Below are positions 46,179-53,410 of a DNA stretch of 64,000 bases, in pieces. Under the pieces are notes generated by a model. The model saw only the letters and a program-made list of their open reading frames with translations. It was not told the origin of the DNA and ran no database searches. Location of the stretch: positions 248,001 through 312,000 of the forward strand of contig NZ_JACEZT010000005.1 in assembly GCF_014042345.1 (NCBI RefSeq), in the 5' to 3' direction. The DNA is from Rugamonas brunnea. GTDB taxonomy: Bacteria; Pseudomonadota; Gammaproteobacteria; Burkholderiales; Burkholderiaceae_D. Positions within the stretch are counted from its first letter, which is position 1, and the number at the start of each line of letters is the position of its first letter. Position numbers and translations under genes: made by a program.

Positions 46179-47180
46179 TCACGCGATGTCCACCACCAGC
46201 TTGCCCTGCGCCGTGCGCGCGGCCGCCGCGCGGTGGGCGTCGTTGACCGTCGCCAGCGTGTAGTGCGCCGCATCGAGCGCGACCTTGATCTTGCCGGCTT
46301 CGATCAGGCTGGCCGCCTTGCGCAGGATGGCGCCATGGTGGGCGCGCCCCTGGCCCGACAGCAGCGGCAGCAGGGTGAACACGCCCGAATAGCTGGCGGC
46401 GCGGAACGACAGCGGCGCCAGCGCATGCGTGCCCCAGCCCAGGCAGCTGACCACGTGGCCGTGGTACAGGCGGGCCGCGGCGAACGAGGCGTCCAGCGTG
46501 GCGCCGCCCACCGTGTCGTAGATGATGTCGAAGCCCTCGCCGCCGGTCAGGCGCTCCACGTATTGCGCCACCGTCTCGGCGCGGTAGTCGATGGCGATCG
46601 CGCCGTAGGCTTCGATGGCCTGACGCTGGTCCGCGCTGCCGGTGGCGAACACCTGCGCGCCAAGCGCGTGCGCGATCTGCACCGCGATATGGCCCACGCC
46701 GCCGGCGCCGCCATGCACCAGCACGCGCTGGCCGGCATGGAGCCGGGCGCGGTCCACCAGTCCCTCCCATGCCGTGATGAAGACCAGCGGCAGGGCGGCC
46801 GCCTCGCGCATGCTGAGGTTGCGCGGCTTGAGGGCCAGCAGGCTGGCGTCGACGGCCGCGTATTCGGCCAGCGAACCCTGGATGCCGCCCACGCCGCCCG
46901 TCATGCCGAACACTTCGTCACCGACCTGGAAGCCGTTGACGTCGGCGCCCACGGCCGCCACCACGCCGGCCAGGTCGATCCCCAGCACGGCCGGCGGCAC
47001 GGTGCGCGCATGGGCCGCCTGGCCGGCGGCGATCTTGAGGTCGAGCGGATTGACGCCGCTGGCCTTGATGCGCACCAGCACCTGGCCGGGGCCGGCCTGC
47101 GGGCGCGCGATGTGTTCCAGGGAGAGCGGCTGGCCGTAGGCGTGGAGCACGGCCGCTTGCATCAGGGGGGAGGTGGACAT
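46179..47180 (-). CDS. Zinc-independent quinone oxidoreductase (MDR family)
   Basis: The 333-residue medium-chain reductase has VLVRIKASGVNPLDLKIAAG, GIDLAGVVAAVGADV, the NADPH-binding VLVHGGAGGVGHIAVQIA and GFDIIYDTVGG. It lacks the catalytic zinc ligands and so is a quinone/enone reductase type. It likely detoxifies quinones or unsaturated aldehydes with NADPH. The ATG at 47180 follows AAAGGAAAC and the body starts MSTSPLMQAAVLHAYG. A LysR regulator gene is divergent with a 151-base gap, the classical arrangement for LysR control of this gene. Confidence 0.93.
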   Translation of the reverse strand: MSTSPLMQAAVLHAYGQPLSLEHIARPQAGPGQVLVRIKASGVNPLDLKIAAGQAAHARTVPPAVLGIDLAGVVAAVGADVNGFQVGDEVFGMTGGVGGIQGSLAEYAAVDASLLALKPRNLSMREAAALPLVFITAWEGLVDRARLHAGQRVLVHGGAGGVGHIAVQIAHALGAQVFATGSADQRQAIEAYGAIAIDYRAETVAQYVERLTGGEGFDIIYDTVGGATLDASFAAARLYHGHVVSCLGWGTHALAPLSFRAASYSGVFTLLPLLSGQGRAHHGAILRKAASLIEAGKIKVALDAAHYTLATVNDAHRAAAARTAQGKLVVDIA

Positions 47181-47331
47181 GACAGGTTTCCTTTCCGGTG
47201 GTTGGATCGCGTTTGGCGGATCGATACGGCCAGTGTAGGAAAGCCCGGGCGCCGGAAAAACCGGGCGCGCCGCGTTACTGTATTGCGAAACCGTGGATAA
47301 TCGTCCCCACGATCTTGCGGAAGGAGCAGGG

Positions 47332-48219
47332 ATGGACAGGCTGGAGGCGCTCAAGGTGTTTTGCGCGGTGGTGGAGACGGGCGCCTTCGCGCGGGCGGCG
47401 CAGCGGCTGGGCGTGTCGACGTCGTCCGTCACCAACCAGGTGGCGGCGCTGGAAGCCCATTTCCAGGTGCGGCTGCTGAACCGCACCACGCGCAGCATGT
47501 CGCTCACGGACGAGGGACGGCGCTGCTACGAGCAGGCGCTGCGGCTGGTGGGCGACATGGGCGAACTGGAAAGCAGCCTGCGCGAATCGGCACAAACGCC
47601 CAGCGGCACGCTGCGCGTGGACCTGCCCGGCATCCTGGCGCGTTTGTACCTGGCGCCGGCGCTGCCGCGCTTCCTGGCCGCGTATCCCGACCTGACGCTC
47701 AAGGTGACCGCGTCCGACCGCATGATCGACATGACCGAGGAAGGTGTCGATGTGCTGGTCAGGATAGGCACGCCGCAGGACACCGGGCTGGTGGCGAAGA
47801 CGGTGGGCCGCACCGCCTACGTGACCTGCGCCTCGTCGGACTTCCTGCAACGCCACGGCACGCCGTCCGCGCCCGATGCACTGGCGGACTACGCCTGCCT
47901 CAATTTCCTCTCTCCGAAGTCGCGCCAGGTCCGGCCCTGGCTGTTCCAGCGCGACGGCGCCGTGTTCCCGGCCACGCCGGCAGGGCGGGTGGCGATGGAC
48001 CATGTGGATACCCTGGTCGAAGCCGCGATGGCGGGCGCCGGCATCGTCCAGCATCTGTCCGTGTCCCTGCGCGAGCCGCTGCGCAGCGGCGCGCTGGTGC
48101 CGGTGCTGCAGGCATGGCAGGCGCCGGGGCCGGACATCGTTGTCATTTTCCCGCCACGGCATTTGCGGGCGGCCAAGGTCAACGCCTTCGTGGCGTTCGC
48201 GGCGCAGCTGTTCGGCTGA
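47332..48219 (+). CDS. LysR family transcriptional regulator
   Basis: The 295-residue protein starts MDRLEALKVFCAVVETGAFA, with a winged helix-turn-helix (residues 5-62; RLGVSTSSVTNQVAALEAHF) and a periplasmic-binding-protein-like effector domain. AAGGAGCAGGG precedes the ATG, which favours this start over the GTG 39 bases upstream. It is divergent from the quinone oxidoreductase, so it most likely regulates that gene in response to a quinone or aldehyde. The effector is not identified. Confidence 0.93.
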   Translation: MDRLEALKVFCAVVETGAFARAAQRLGVSTSSVTNQVAALEAHFQVRLLNRTTRSMSLTDEGRRCYEQALRLVGDMGELESSLRESAQTPSGTLRVDLPGILARLYLAPALPRFLAAYPDLTLKVTASDRMIDMTEEGVDVLVRIGTPQDTGLVAKTVGRTAYVTCASSDFLQRHGTPSAPDALADYACLNFLSPKSRQVRPWLFQRDGAVFPATPAGRVAMDHVDTLVEAAMAGAGIVQHLSVSLREPLRSGALVPVLQAWQAPGPDIVVIFPPRHLRAAKVNAFVAFAAQLFG

Positions 48220-48231
48220 CCGGCGCCCTGC

Positions 48232-48267
48232 TTGCCGGTATTGCCCGTATTGCCGGTATTGCCCGCC
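48232..48267 (+). repeat. Four 9-bp tandem repeats between lysR and yciH
   Basis: TTGCCGGTA and TTGCCCGTA alternate to give four nine-base units (last one ends TTGCCCGCC). The tract fills most of the gap between two convergent genes and is likely a slippage product with no known role. Confidence 0.6.
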
Positions 48268-48270
48268 TGG

Positions 48271-48633
48271 CTAGCCGCCGGCGCGCTTGGGCTGGTGGCC
48301 GAGTTTCTGCAGCGTGGCCATGACCAGCTCGCAGTGATCGCCCTGGATTTCGATCACGCCATCCTTGACGGTGCCGCCGCTGCCGCAGGCGGTGCGCAAC
48401 TGCTTGCCCAGCGCGGCAAGGGCGGTGGCGTCCAGCGCCACGCCCTTGACCAGCGTGACGCACTTGCCGCCCCGGCCCTTGGTCTGGCGCGACACGCGCA
48501 CCACGCCGTCGCCCTGCGGCGCGGCCCTGGCGTTGGCCTTGCAGGTGCAGGCGGCCAATGGTTGCCGGCAGTCGGGGCACATGCGGCCGCCGTCGGTGGA
48601 ATAGACGAGGCCTCCGGTGGAATGAGCTTTCAT
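48271..48633 (-). CDS. yciH: SUI1/YciH-like translation initiation factor protein
   Basis: The 120-residue protein begins MKAHSTGGLVYSTDGGRMC, with a Cys-rich N-terminal stretch (CPDCRQPLAACTCK) that could bind zinc. The SUI1 core follows (VVRVSRQTKGRGGKCVTLVKG; KQLRTACGSGGTVKDGVIEIQGDH). It is homologous to eukaryotic eIF1 and E. coli YciH, which influences start-codon fidelity. The ORF is longer upstream, but the ATG at 48633 fits the family start. No ribosome site is clear. It is convergent with the lysR gene. Confidence 0.9.
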   Translation of the reverse strand: MKAHSTGGLVYSTDGGRMCPDCRQPLAACTCKANARAAPQGDGVVRVSRQTKGRGGKCVTLVKGVALDATALAALGKQLRTACGSGGTVKDGVIEIQGDHCELVMATLQKLGHQPKRAGG

Positions 48634-48715
48634 GATAAGGGCGTCTGGTGTGGATGGACTCTGCCGGCAGGAAAAAGAGCTTCCGGCTGGGAAAGGCCGA
48701 TAGTATAGGCGCGCC

Positions 48716-49525
48716 TCAGGCGTCTGGCGTCTTTTTTTGCTGCATGGCCTGGGCGGCCTGGCGATAGGCGCTGGGCGTGACGCCATTGCGTTCGCGGAAG
48801 GCGGTGGCGAAATTGCCGGCGCTGTTGAAGCCAATTAACAACGCTATGTCCTGGACATCCATGTCGGACTCACTCAGCAGTTGCTGGCCGCGGCGCAGGC
48901 GCTGTTCGCGGATGTAGGCGAACACGGTCATGCCGGTCTGGGCGCGGAACGCCTGCGACAGCTTTTCACGGTAGGTGCCCACGCTGCGCGCGATCTCGGC
49001 CAGTCCCGGCACGTCGGCCAGACTGTCGTCGATCAGGCGCTTGGCGGCGGCCACCAGCACGGCATCGGGATCGGTGGGCGGCGCCGGCGTGGCGGCGGTC
49101 GGTTCGGCCGCGATGACGGGCGGATTGTTGCGGCGGGCCAGATTCAGGTGGACCTGGATGCGCGCCGCCAGCTCGCCCGGCGAGAACGGCTTGGACACGT
49201 AGTCCACGCCGCCGATCGACAAGCCCATGATGCGCTCCTCGTCGGCGCCGGCGCCGCTGAGGAAGATCACGGGGATGTTGTGGGTGGCCGGGTTGGCCTT
49301 GAGTAGGCGGCAGGCCGTGTAGCCATCCATATTGGGCATGCGCACGTCCAGCAGGATCAGGTCGGGCTGGTTGGCCAGGGCCAGCTGGTAACCTTGCAGC
49401 CCGTTGAAGGCGACCGAGATCCGATAGGGCTGCTCACTGAGCAAGTCCATCAGCATGCGCTGCTCGAACGCGGAGTCATCCACGACGAGTATGTTGCGCA
49501 TGGGCGGGGCGCTGGTTGGTTGCAT
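48716..49525 (-). CDS. Response regulator with AraC-type DNA-binding domain
   Basis: The 269-residue protein combines a receiver (ILVVDDSAFEQ; LILLDVRMPNMDG with D60; KPFSPGEL) and a C-terminal AraC HTH (about 165-262; LAEIARSVGTYREKLSQAF, DIALLIGFNSAGNFATAF). REC-AraC fusions without an adjacent kinase are uncommon. A polar Ala/Pro linker (about 131-155) joins them. It may respond to a kinase encoded elsewhere. The start at 49525 versus ATG 49501 (MRNILVVDD) is undecided because neither has a Shine-Dalgarno. It is divergent from the HxlR gene. Confidence 0.9.
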   Translation of the reverse strand: MQPTSAPPMRNILVVDDSAFEQRMLMDLLSEQPYRISVAFNGLQGYQLALANQPDLILLDVRMPNMDGYTACRLLKANPATHNIPVIFLSGAGADEERIMGLSIGGVDYVSKPFSPGELAARIQVHLNLARRNNPPVIAAEPTAATPAPPTDPDAVLVAAAKRLIDDSLADVPGLAEIARSVGTYREKLSQAFRAQTGMTVFAYIREQRLRRGQQLLSESDMDVQDIALLIGFNSAGNFATAFRERNGVTPSAYRQAAQAMQQKKTPDA

Positions 49526-49746
49526 GGGTGGCGGTCAGGGTCCTGTCGGGTGTGTGGCTAGCATGTGACGATGTTGCTTATTATGCCTATCTTTCTAAAA
49601 AATTTAATAGTTTTCTCCGCTTGCAAACACGCAGTCGCTTGCAGCAAAAGCATGGTTTTTGTGGAAGGCCAATAATGGAACCGTGGCGCGGCACAGCGCA
49701 ACGCCCAGTCATTCTCACTTGGACCGAACCTGCTACGGAGTCAATT

Positions 49747-50238
49747 ATGAAACATACTGATTTTGGCCGCATGCCTTGCCCTATCGCCCGCAGCCTGGGC
49801 AAGGTGGGCGAGTGGTGGAGCATTCTGATCCTGCGCGACGCGTTCTATGGCATGACGCGCTTCGATGAGTTTGAGAAAAGTTTGAAGATCGCCCCCAACA
49901 TGCTCACGCGCCGCCTGGCCGGGCTGGTGGAAGGCGGCCTGATGGAGCGGCGCCAGTACAGCGCCCGTCCACCGCGCTATGAGTACGTGCTGACCAAGGC
50001 GGGACGCGACTTCAAACCGGTGCTGCTGGCTTTTATCGCCTGGGGCAACGACCATCTGGCGCCGGAAGGGGCCAGCCTGCTGGTGGTGAGCCGCGAGACC
50101 GGCAAGCCGGCCGACCAGGTGCTGGTGGACGCCAACAGCGGCCTGGCCATCAACGACGAGGACTACATGTTCGCGCCGGGCCCGGCCGCCTCCGAGATGA
50201 TGCGCTCGCGCCTGATTGAAGTGGGCAAGCACGCCTGA
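49747..50238 (+). CDS. HxlR family transcriptional regulator
   Basis: The 163-residue protein is a winged-helix HxlR regulator: MPCPIARSLGKVGEWWSILI, RDAFYGMTRFDEFEKSL and MLTRRLAGLVEGGLMERRQY. The Cys in MPCPIA is conserved in family members that sense aldehydes or thiol stress. Its C-terminal part (about 115-163) extends the usual 110-130-residue length. CGGAG lies ten bases before the ATG. It is divergent from the REC-AraC gene and convergent with the anti-sigma gene; its target is not evident. Confidence 0.9.
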   Translation: MKHTDFGRMPCPIARSLGKVGEWWSILILRDAFYGMTRFDEFEKSLKIAPNMLTRRLAGLVEGGLMERRQYSARPPRYEYVLTKAGRDFKPVLLAFIAWGNDHLAPEGASLLVVSRETGKPADQVLVDANSGLAINDEDYMFAPGPAASEMMRSRLIEVGKHA

Positions 50239-50257
50239 CCCCGTCCTGACCCAAGCC

Positions 50258-50289
50258 GCTGGGACCGCCCTTAGCCGGGCGGTTCCAGC
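50258..50289. terminator. Long hairpin between convergent HxlR and anti-sigma genes
   Basis: GCTGGGACCGCCC (50258-50270) and GGGCGGTTCCAGC (50277-50289) form a 13-pair stem with one G-T pair and a six-base loop. It overlaps the stop of the anti-sigma gene and lacks a T tract, so it is a probable shared terminator. Confidence 0.55.
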
Positions 50290-51203
50290 TGGGCGTACAC
50301 GGCGTCGGCCAGCCTGGCCAGCGCCGCCTTGTCGAGCGCGCCGGACAGGGCGTAACCGTAGCGCCCGTCTATCCAGTAGAACACCCCCACCTTGCCTTCT
50401 TGCGCGAACCGGAACGCGGTCGTGCGGTTGTGGCGTTGCTCGGTCGACACGTACAGGGTCAGGCGCCTGCCGCCGGCATTGTCATACATGAATTGTGCGA
50501 CCGGGCCACTCTGGCCGGGCAGCAAGCGTCCCCCGATCAATTCATAACCGAGTGCACCCAGTTGCGGCGGATGCAACGGCGCGCCCAGCCGCTTGGACAA
50601 CCACGTGACCAGATGTTGTTGCTGGTCGGCGCCCACTTCCACCGGATGGCGCTGCTCGGGGCTGTAGACGGCGTGCGCCACGGCCGCGCTGCGGGCCAGC
50701 GCCTGCTCGTCGGCCGAGGGGGGCACGTCGGCCGAGGCCAGGCGGGCGGGGCCGCTGGCGCTGGCGGCCGAGGGGATGGCTGGCGCTGGTGAGGGCGAGC
50801 GCGATGGCAACGGCGACCGCGACGCGTGCTGCGCGCTGGCCAGTTCCTGCGCCGCCGGCGCGGCGCCCGGCGCCACGTCGTGCAGCCACCAGCCGGCCGC
50901 GCCACCGGCCAGCGTCAGGGCCAATGTGGCGACATGGCGCCAGGGGCCGTTGGCGGCCACCATGGCGCGCGCGGCGTGCCATAGTTTGCCGTGCGGGAGG
51001 GCCGTCAGGGCGGCCGGCACGGCTTCGTCCAGCACCGGGTTGTAGCGCGCGCGCAGGGCTGCGTTTTGCTGGCGGTAGGCCTGCAGCCGGGCTGCCTCGT
51101 CCGGATGCAGGGCCAGGTAGGCGTCCACGGCCGCGCGGCGCGCGGCGGGCAGGCAACCATCGACCCACGCTTGCAGTTCGGCTTCGACCACCGGTGCGCT
51201 CAT
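50271..51203 (-). CDS. Anti-sigma factor (transmembrane)
   Basis: The 310-residue protein starts with a short helical region that resembles the zinc-less anti-sigma domain (LQAWVDGCLPAARRAAVDAYL), has one membrane helix (about 90-107) and a periplasmic C-terminal domain of about 180 residues. It overlaps the ECF sigma gene by four bases (ATGA), the usual coupling for sigma/anti-sigma pairs. It should bind and inhibit that sigma factor until a periplasmic signal arrives. The signal is unknown; the sensed state could be the adjacent COG4315 protein or envelope stress. Confidence 0.88.
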   Translation of the reverse strand: MSAPVVEAELQAWVDGCLPAARRAAVDAYLALHPDEAARLQAYRQQNAALRARYNPVLDEAVPAALTALPHGKLWHAARAMVAANGPWRHVATLALTLAGGAAGWWLHDVAPGAAPAAQELASAQHASRSPLPSRSPSPAPAIPSAASASGPARLASADVPPSADEQALARSAAVAHAVYSPEQRHPVEVGADQQQHLVTWLSKRLGAPLHPPQLGALGYELIGGRLLPGQSGPVAQFMYDNAGGRRLTLYVSTEQRHNRTTAFRFAQEGKVGVFYWIDGRYGYALSGALDKAALARLADAVYAQLEPPG

Positions 51204-51706
51204 TTGATCACTTTCAGGGGGGCGGGCACGGGCTGGCCCAGCATTATCAGGCGCAGCCGTTCACGTCCGCGCGACAGGCGCGACATCACCGTGCCCAGCG
51301 GGATGCCCAGCGTGGCCGCCGTTTCCTCGTAACTCAGTTCCTCGACCGCCACCAGCAGCAGTACGGCCCGCTGCTCGGGCGGCAGTTGTTGCAGGGCGGC
51401 GTCCATGTCGCGCACGGCCAGCCGGTCCGACGGCTGGGCCGGGTCGGCCGGCTGCGGCACGTCCTCGTCCAGCGGCACGGTGGGCAGGCCGGGCTGGCGC
51501 AGGTGGTCCACATGCAGGTTGTGCATGATGGAGAACAGCCAGGCCCGCATGTCGCTGCCACGGCGCCACGTGGCGAGCCGGTCCCAGCCGCGCGCCACCG
51601 TGTCCTGCACCAGGTCGTCGGCCTCGGCGCGCTCGCCCAGCAGCGCGCGCGCATAGCGGCGCAGGCGCGGGATGCAGGCTACCAGGCGGGCGCCGTCGTC
51701 GTGCAT
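51200..51706 (-). CDS. ECF-family RNA polymerase sigma factor
   Basis: The 168-residue protein has region 2 (RLRRYARALLGERAEADDLVQDTVARGW; WLFSIMHNLHVDHLR) and region 4 (LPPEQRAVLLLVAVEELSYEETAATLGIPLGTVMSRLSRGRERL). The length and the absence of extra domains fit an ECF sigma factor. It is encoded between a secreted COG4315 protein (six bases upstream) and its anti-sigma (four-base overlap), so the three are one operon. It should direct transcription of envelope or redox genes, and perhaps of this operon. Confidence 0.92.
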   Translation of the reverse strand: MHDDGARLVACIPRLRRYARALLGERAEADDLVQDTVARGWDRLATWRRGSDMRAWLFSIMHNLHVDHLRQPGLPTVPLDEDVPQPADPAQPSDRLAVRDMDAALQQLPPEQRAVLLLVAVEELSYEETAATLGIPLGTVMSRLSRGRERLRLIMLGQPVPAPLKVIK

Positions 51707-51712
51707 GCGCGG

Positions 51713-52081
51713 TCAGTCCTTGACCACGTGCCAGATGGTCTTGAAATTGTCGCCGTTGCGCTGGCCCGGTGCATCCTTGCCAAACACGTACAGCGGCTTA
51801 CCCTTGTAGGCCAGTTGCTTGCTGCCATCATCGCGGGTGACGACGGAGTAGGGCGCGCTGACGCTGGCCGGGGCCGACACGGCCGGCCACAGCTCGGCGC
51901 ACGGGCCGTTGCAGGCGCTCTTGCCGCTGTCGGCCACATCTTTGTCGAAGGTGTAGACGGTCATGCCTTTGGCGGTGACGAGTACGCCGTCCTTTTTCAT
52001 CGGCAGGTCGTCGGCCAGGGCGGCGCCCGACAGCAGCAGGGCGGCCACGGCGGCCAGGGTGGAGCGGGTGATGGTGTGCAT
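51713..52081 (-). CDS. Exported COG4315 secreted-repeat protein
   Basis: The 122-residue protein has a Sec signal peptide (TLAAVAALLLSGAALA) and two repeats of the COG4315/lipoprotein-15 type: GMTVYTFDKDVADSGKSACN, and a second with GKPLYVFGKDAPGQRNGD. The first contains SACNGPCAELWP. Proteins of this family are often linked to ECF sigma factors; the function is unknown. AAGGAAG is seven bases upstream of the ATG at 52081. It is the first gene of the operon with the sigma and anti-sigma genes. Confidence 0.88.
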   Translation of the reverse strand: MHTITRSTLAAVAALLLSGAALADDLPMKKDGVLVTAKGMTVYTFDKDVADSGKSACNGPCAELWPAVSAPASVSAPYSVVTRDDGSKQLAYKGKPLYVFGKDAPGQRNGDNFKTIWHVVKD

Positions 52082-52247
52082 GATGGCTTCCTTATTGTTG
52101 GTGAAGTGTGAGCGGACTTGCACTGACGTATACGAAGCGGCCCTGGCCTTTATTCCGGCCCATGGCAAATATTATTGTAGCCGCCCCGTGGCGCCTTGCC
52201 GCTTCCGTTTGCGCGGGCCGCTCCGGCTGCGGCTACAATGTCCGGCT

Positions 52248-53204
52248 ATGCTCGCCATCCTGTCCGTCACCTTTCCCTTTTTCGCGCTGGTGCTGTGCGG
52301 CTACCTCGCTGCCCGGCGCACCTTGCTGCCGCTGGCCGCCATCCCCGGCCTGAATGCTTTCGTCCTGTATTTCGCGTTGCCGTGCCTGCTGTTCCGCTTC
52401 GGCGCTGGCACGCCCATCGGCCGCCTGCTCGATGGCGGCGTGGCCGGGGTCTACCTGCTGGGCGCGCTGCTGATGGTGGGGCTGACCGTGGCCGTCACGC
52501 TGAGCCATCGCATCAACTGGAACGACGCCGCTTTCGGCGCGCTGGTGGCGGCCTTCCCCAACAACGGCTTCATGGGCGTGCCGCTGCTGCTGGCGCTGCT
52601 GGGGCCGGCCTCGTCGGGACCGGTAATCGTCACCATCGCCATCGACATGGTGATCACCAGTTCGTTGTGCATCGCGCTGTCGCGCGTGGGCAGCGGCCAT
52701 GGGCGCGACGCGCTGCGCAACGCCTTGCAGGGCATGCTGCGCAACCCGCTGCCGTGGGCCATCGCGCTGGGGGCGCTGGCGTCGGCCGCCGGGCTGGCCC
52801 TGCCCGGACCACTGATGCGCACCGTGGGCCTGCTGGCCGACGCCGCCTCGCCCGTGGCCCTGTTCACCATGGGCGCCGTGCTGGCCCGCTCCCAGATGGG
52901 CAGCGCCGCCGTCACCCATTGGCGCGATTACGTGCCGGTCGCGTTCAAGAAGCTGCTGCTGCATCCGCTGCTGATGCTGGGCCTGGGCCTGGGCGCGCGG
53001 GCGCTGGGCGTGCCGCTGGAACGGCAGGCGCTGGCCGTGATCGTGCTGGTGGCCTGCCTGCCCAGTGCCAGCAACGTGGCCATCCTGGCCGAGCGCTTCG
53101 GGGCCGACACGGGCCGCATCGCGCGCATCATTCTGGTGTCCACGGCGTTGTCGTTCTTGTCATTCTCGGGGGCCGTGGCGCTCGCGCAGCACTGGTTGAA
53201 ATAA
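52248..53204 (+). CDS. AEC family transporter (auxin efflux carrier-like)
   Basis: The 318-residue protein has about ten membrane helices. The pattern is AEC/MdcF type: FPFFALVLCGYLAARRTLLP, FPNNGFMGVPLLLALLG and the paired LPSASNVAILAERFG near the end. Such carriers export dicarboxylates or other organic anions. TACAAT (52234-52239) lies only nine bases before the ATG and no Shine-Dalgarno is seen, so transcription could begin at or next to the start codon (leaderless mRNA); longer in-frame starts overlap the divergent COG4315 gene. Confidence 0.9.
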   Translation: MLAILSVTFPFFALVLCGYLAARRTLLPLAAIPGLNAFVLYFALPCLLFRFGAGTPIGRLLDGGVAGVYLLGALLMVGLTVAVTLSHRINWNDAAFGALVAAFPNNGFMGVPLLLALLGPASSGPVIVTIAIDMVITSSLCIALSRVGSGHGRDALRNALQGMLRNPLPWAIALGALASAAGLALPGPLMRTVGLLADAASPVALFTMGAVLARSQMGSAAVTHWRDYVPVAFKKLLLHPLLMLGLGLGARALGVPLERQALAVIVLVACLPSASNVAILAERFGADTGRIARIILVSTALSFLSFSGAVALAQHWLK

Positions 53205-53410
53205 TTCTTAGAGTAAATCTTCGTTTCTTTTTGACATGAGAATTGCCTTGCGAATCAATAGCTTGTGGCATGGCCGCCATACGGGGTGTGGCAAGGCGGC
53301 GGCATGGTCATCAAACTGTGGAATAATGCTGACGGACGCATACATGCGTTAAAGCAATAACGTCGCGCCACCGGGACCCGGGGCGGGGCATAACAGGTTG
53401 AGGGACGGAA

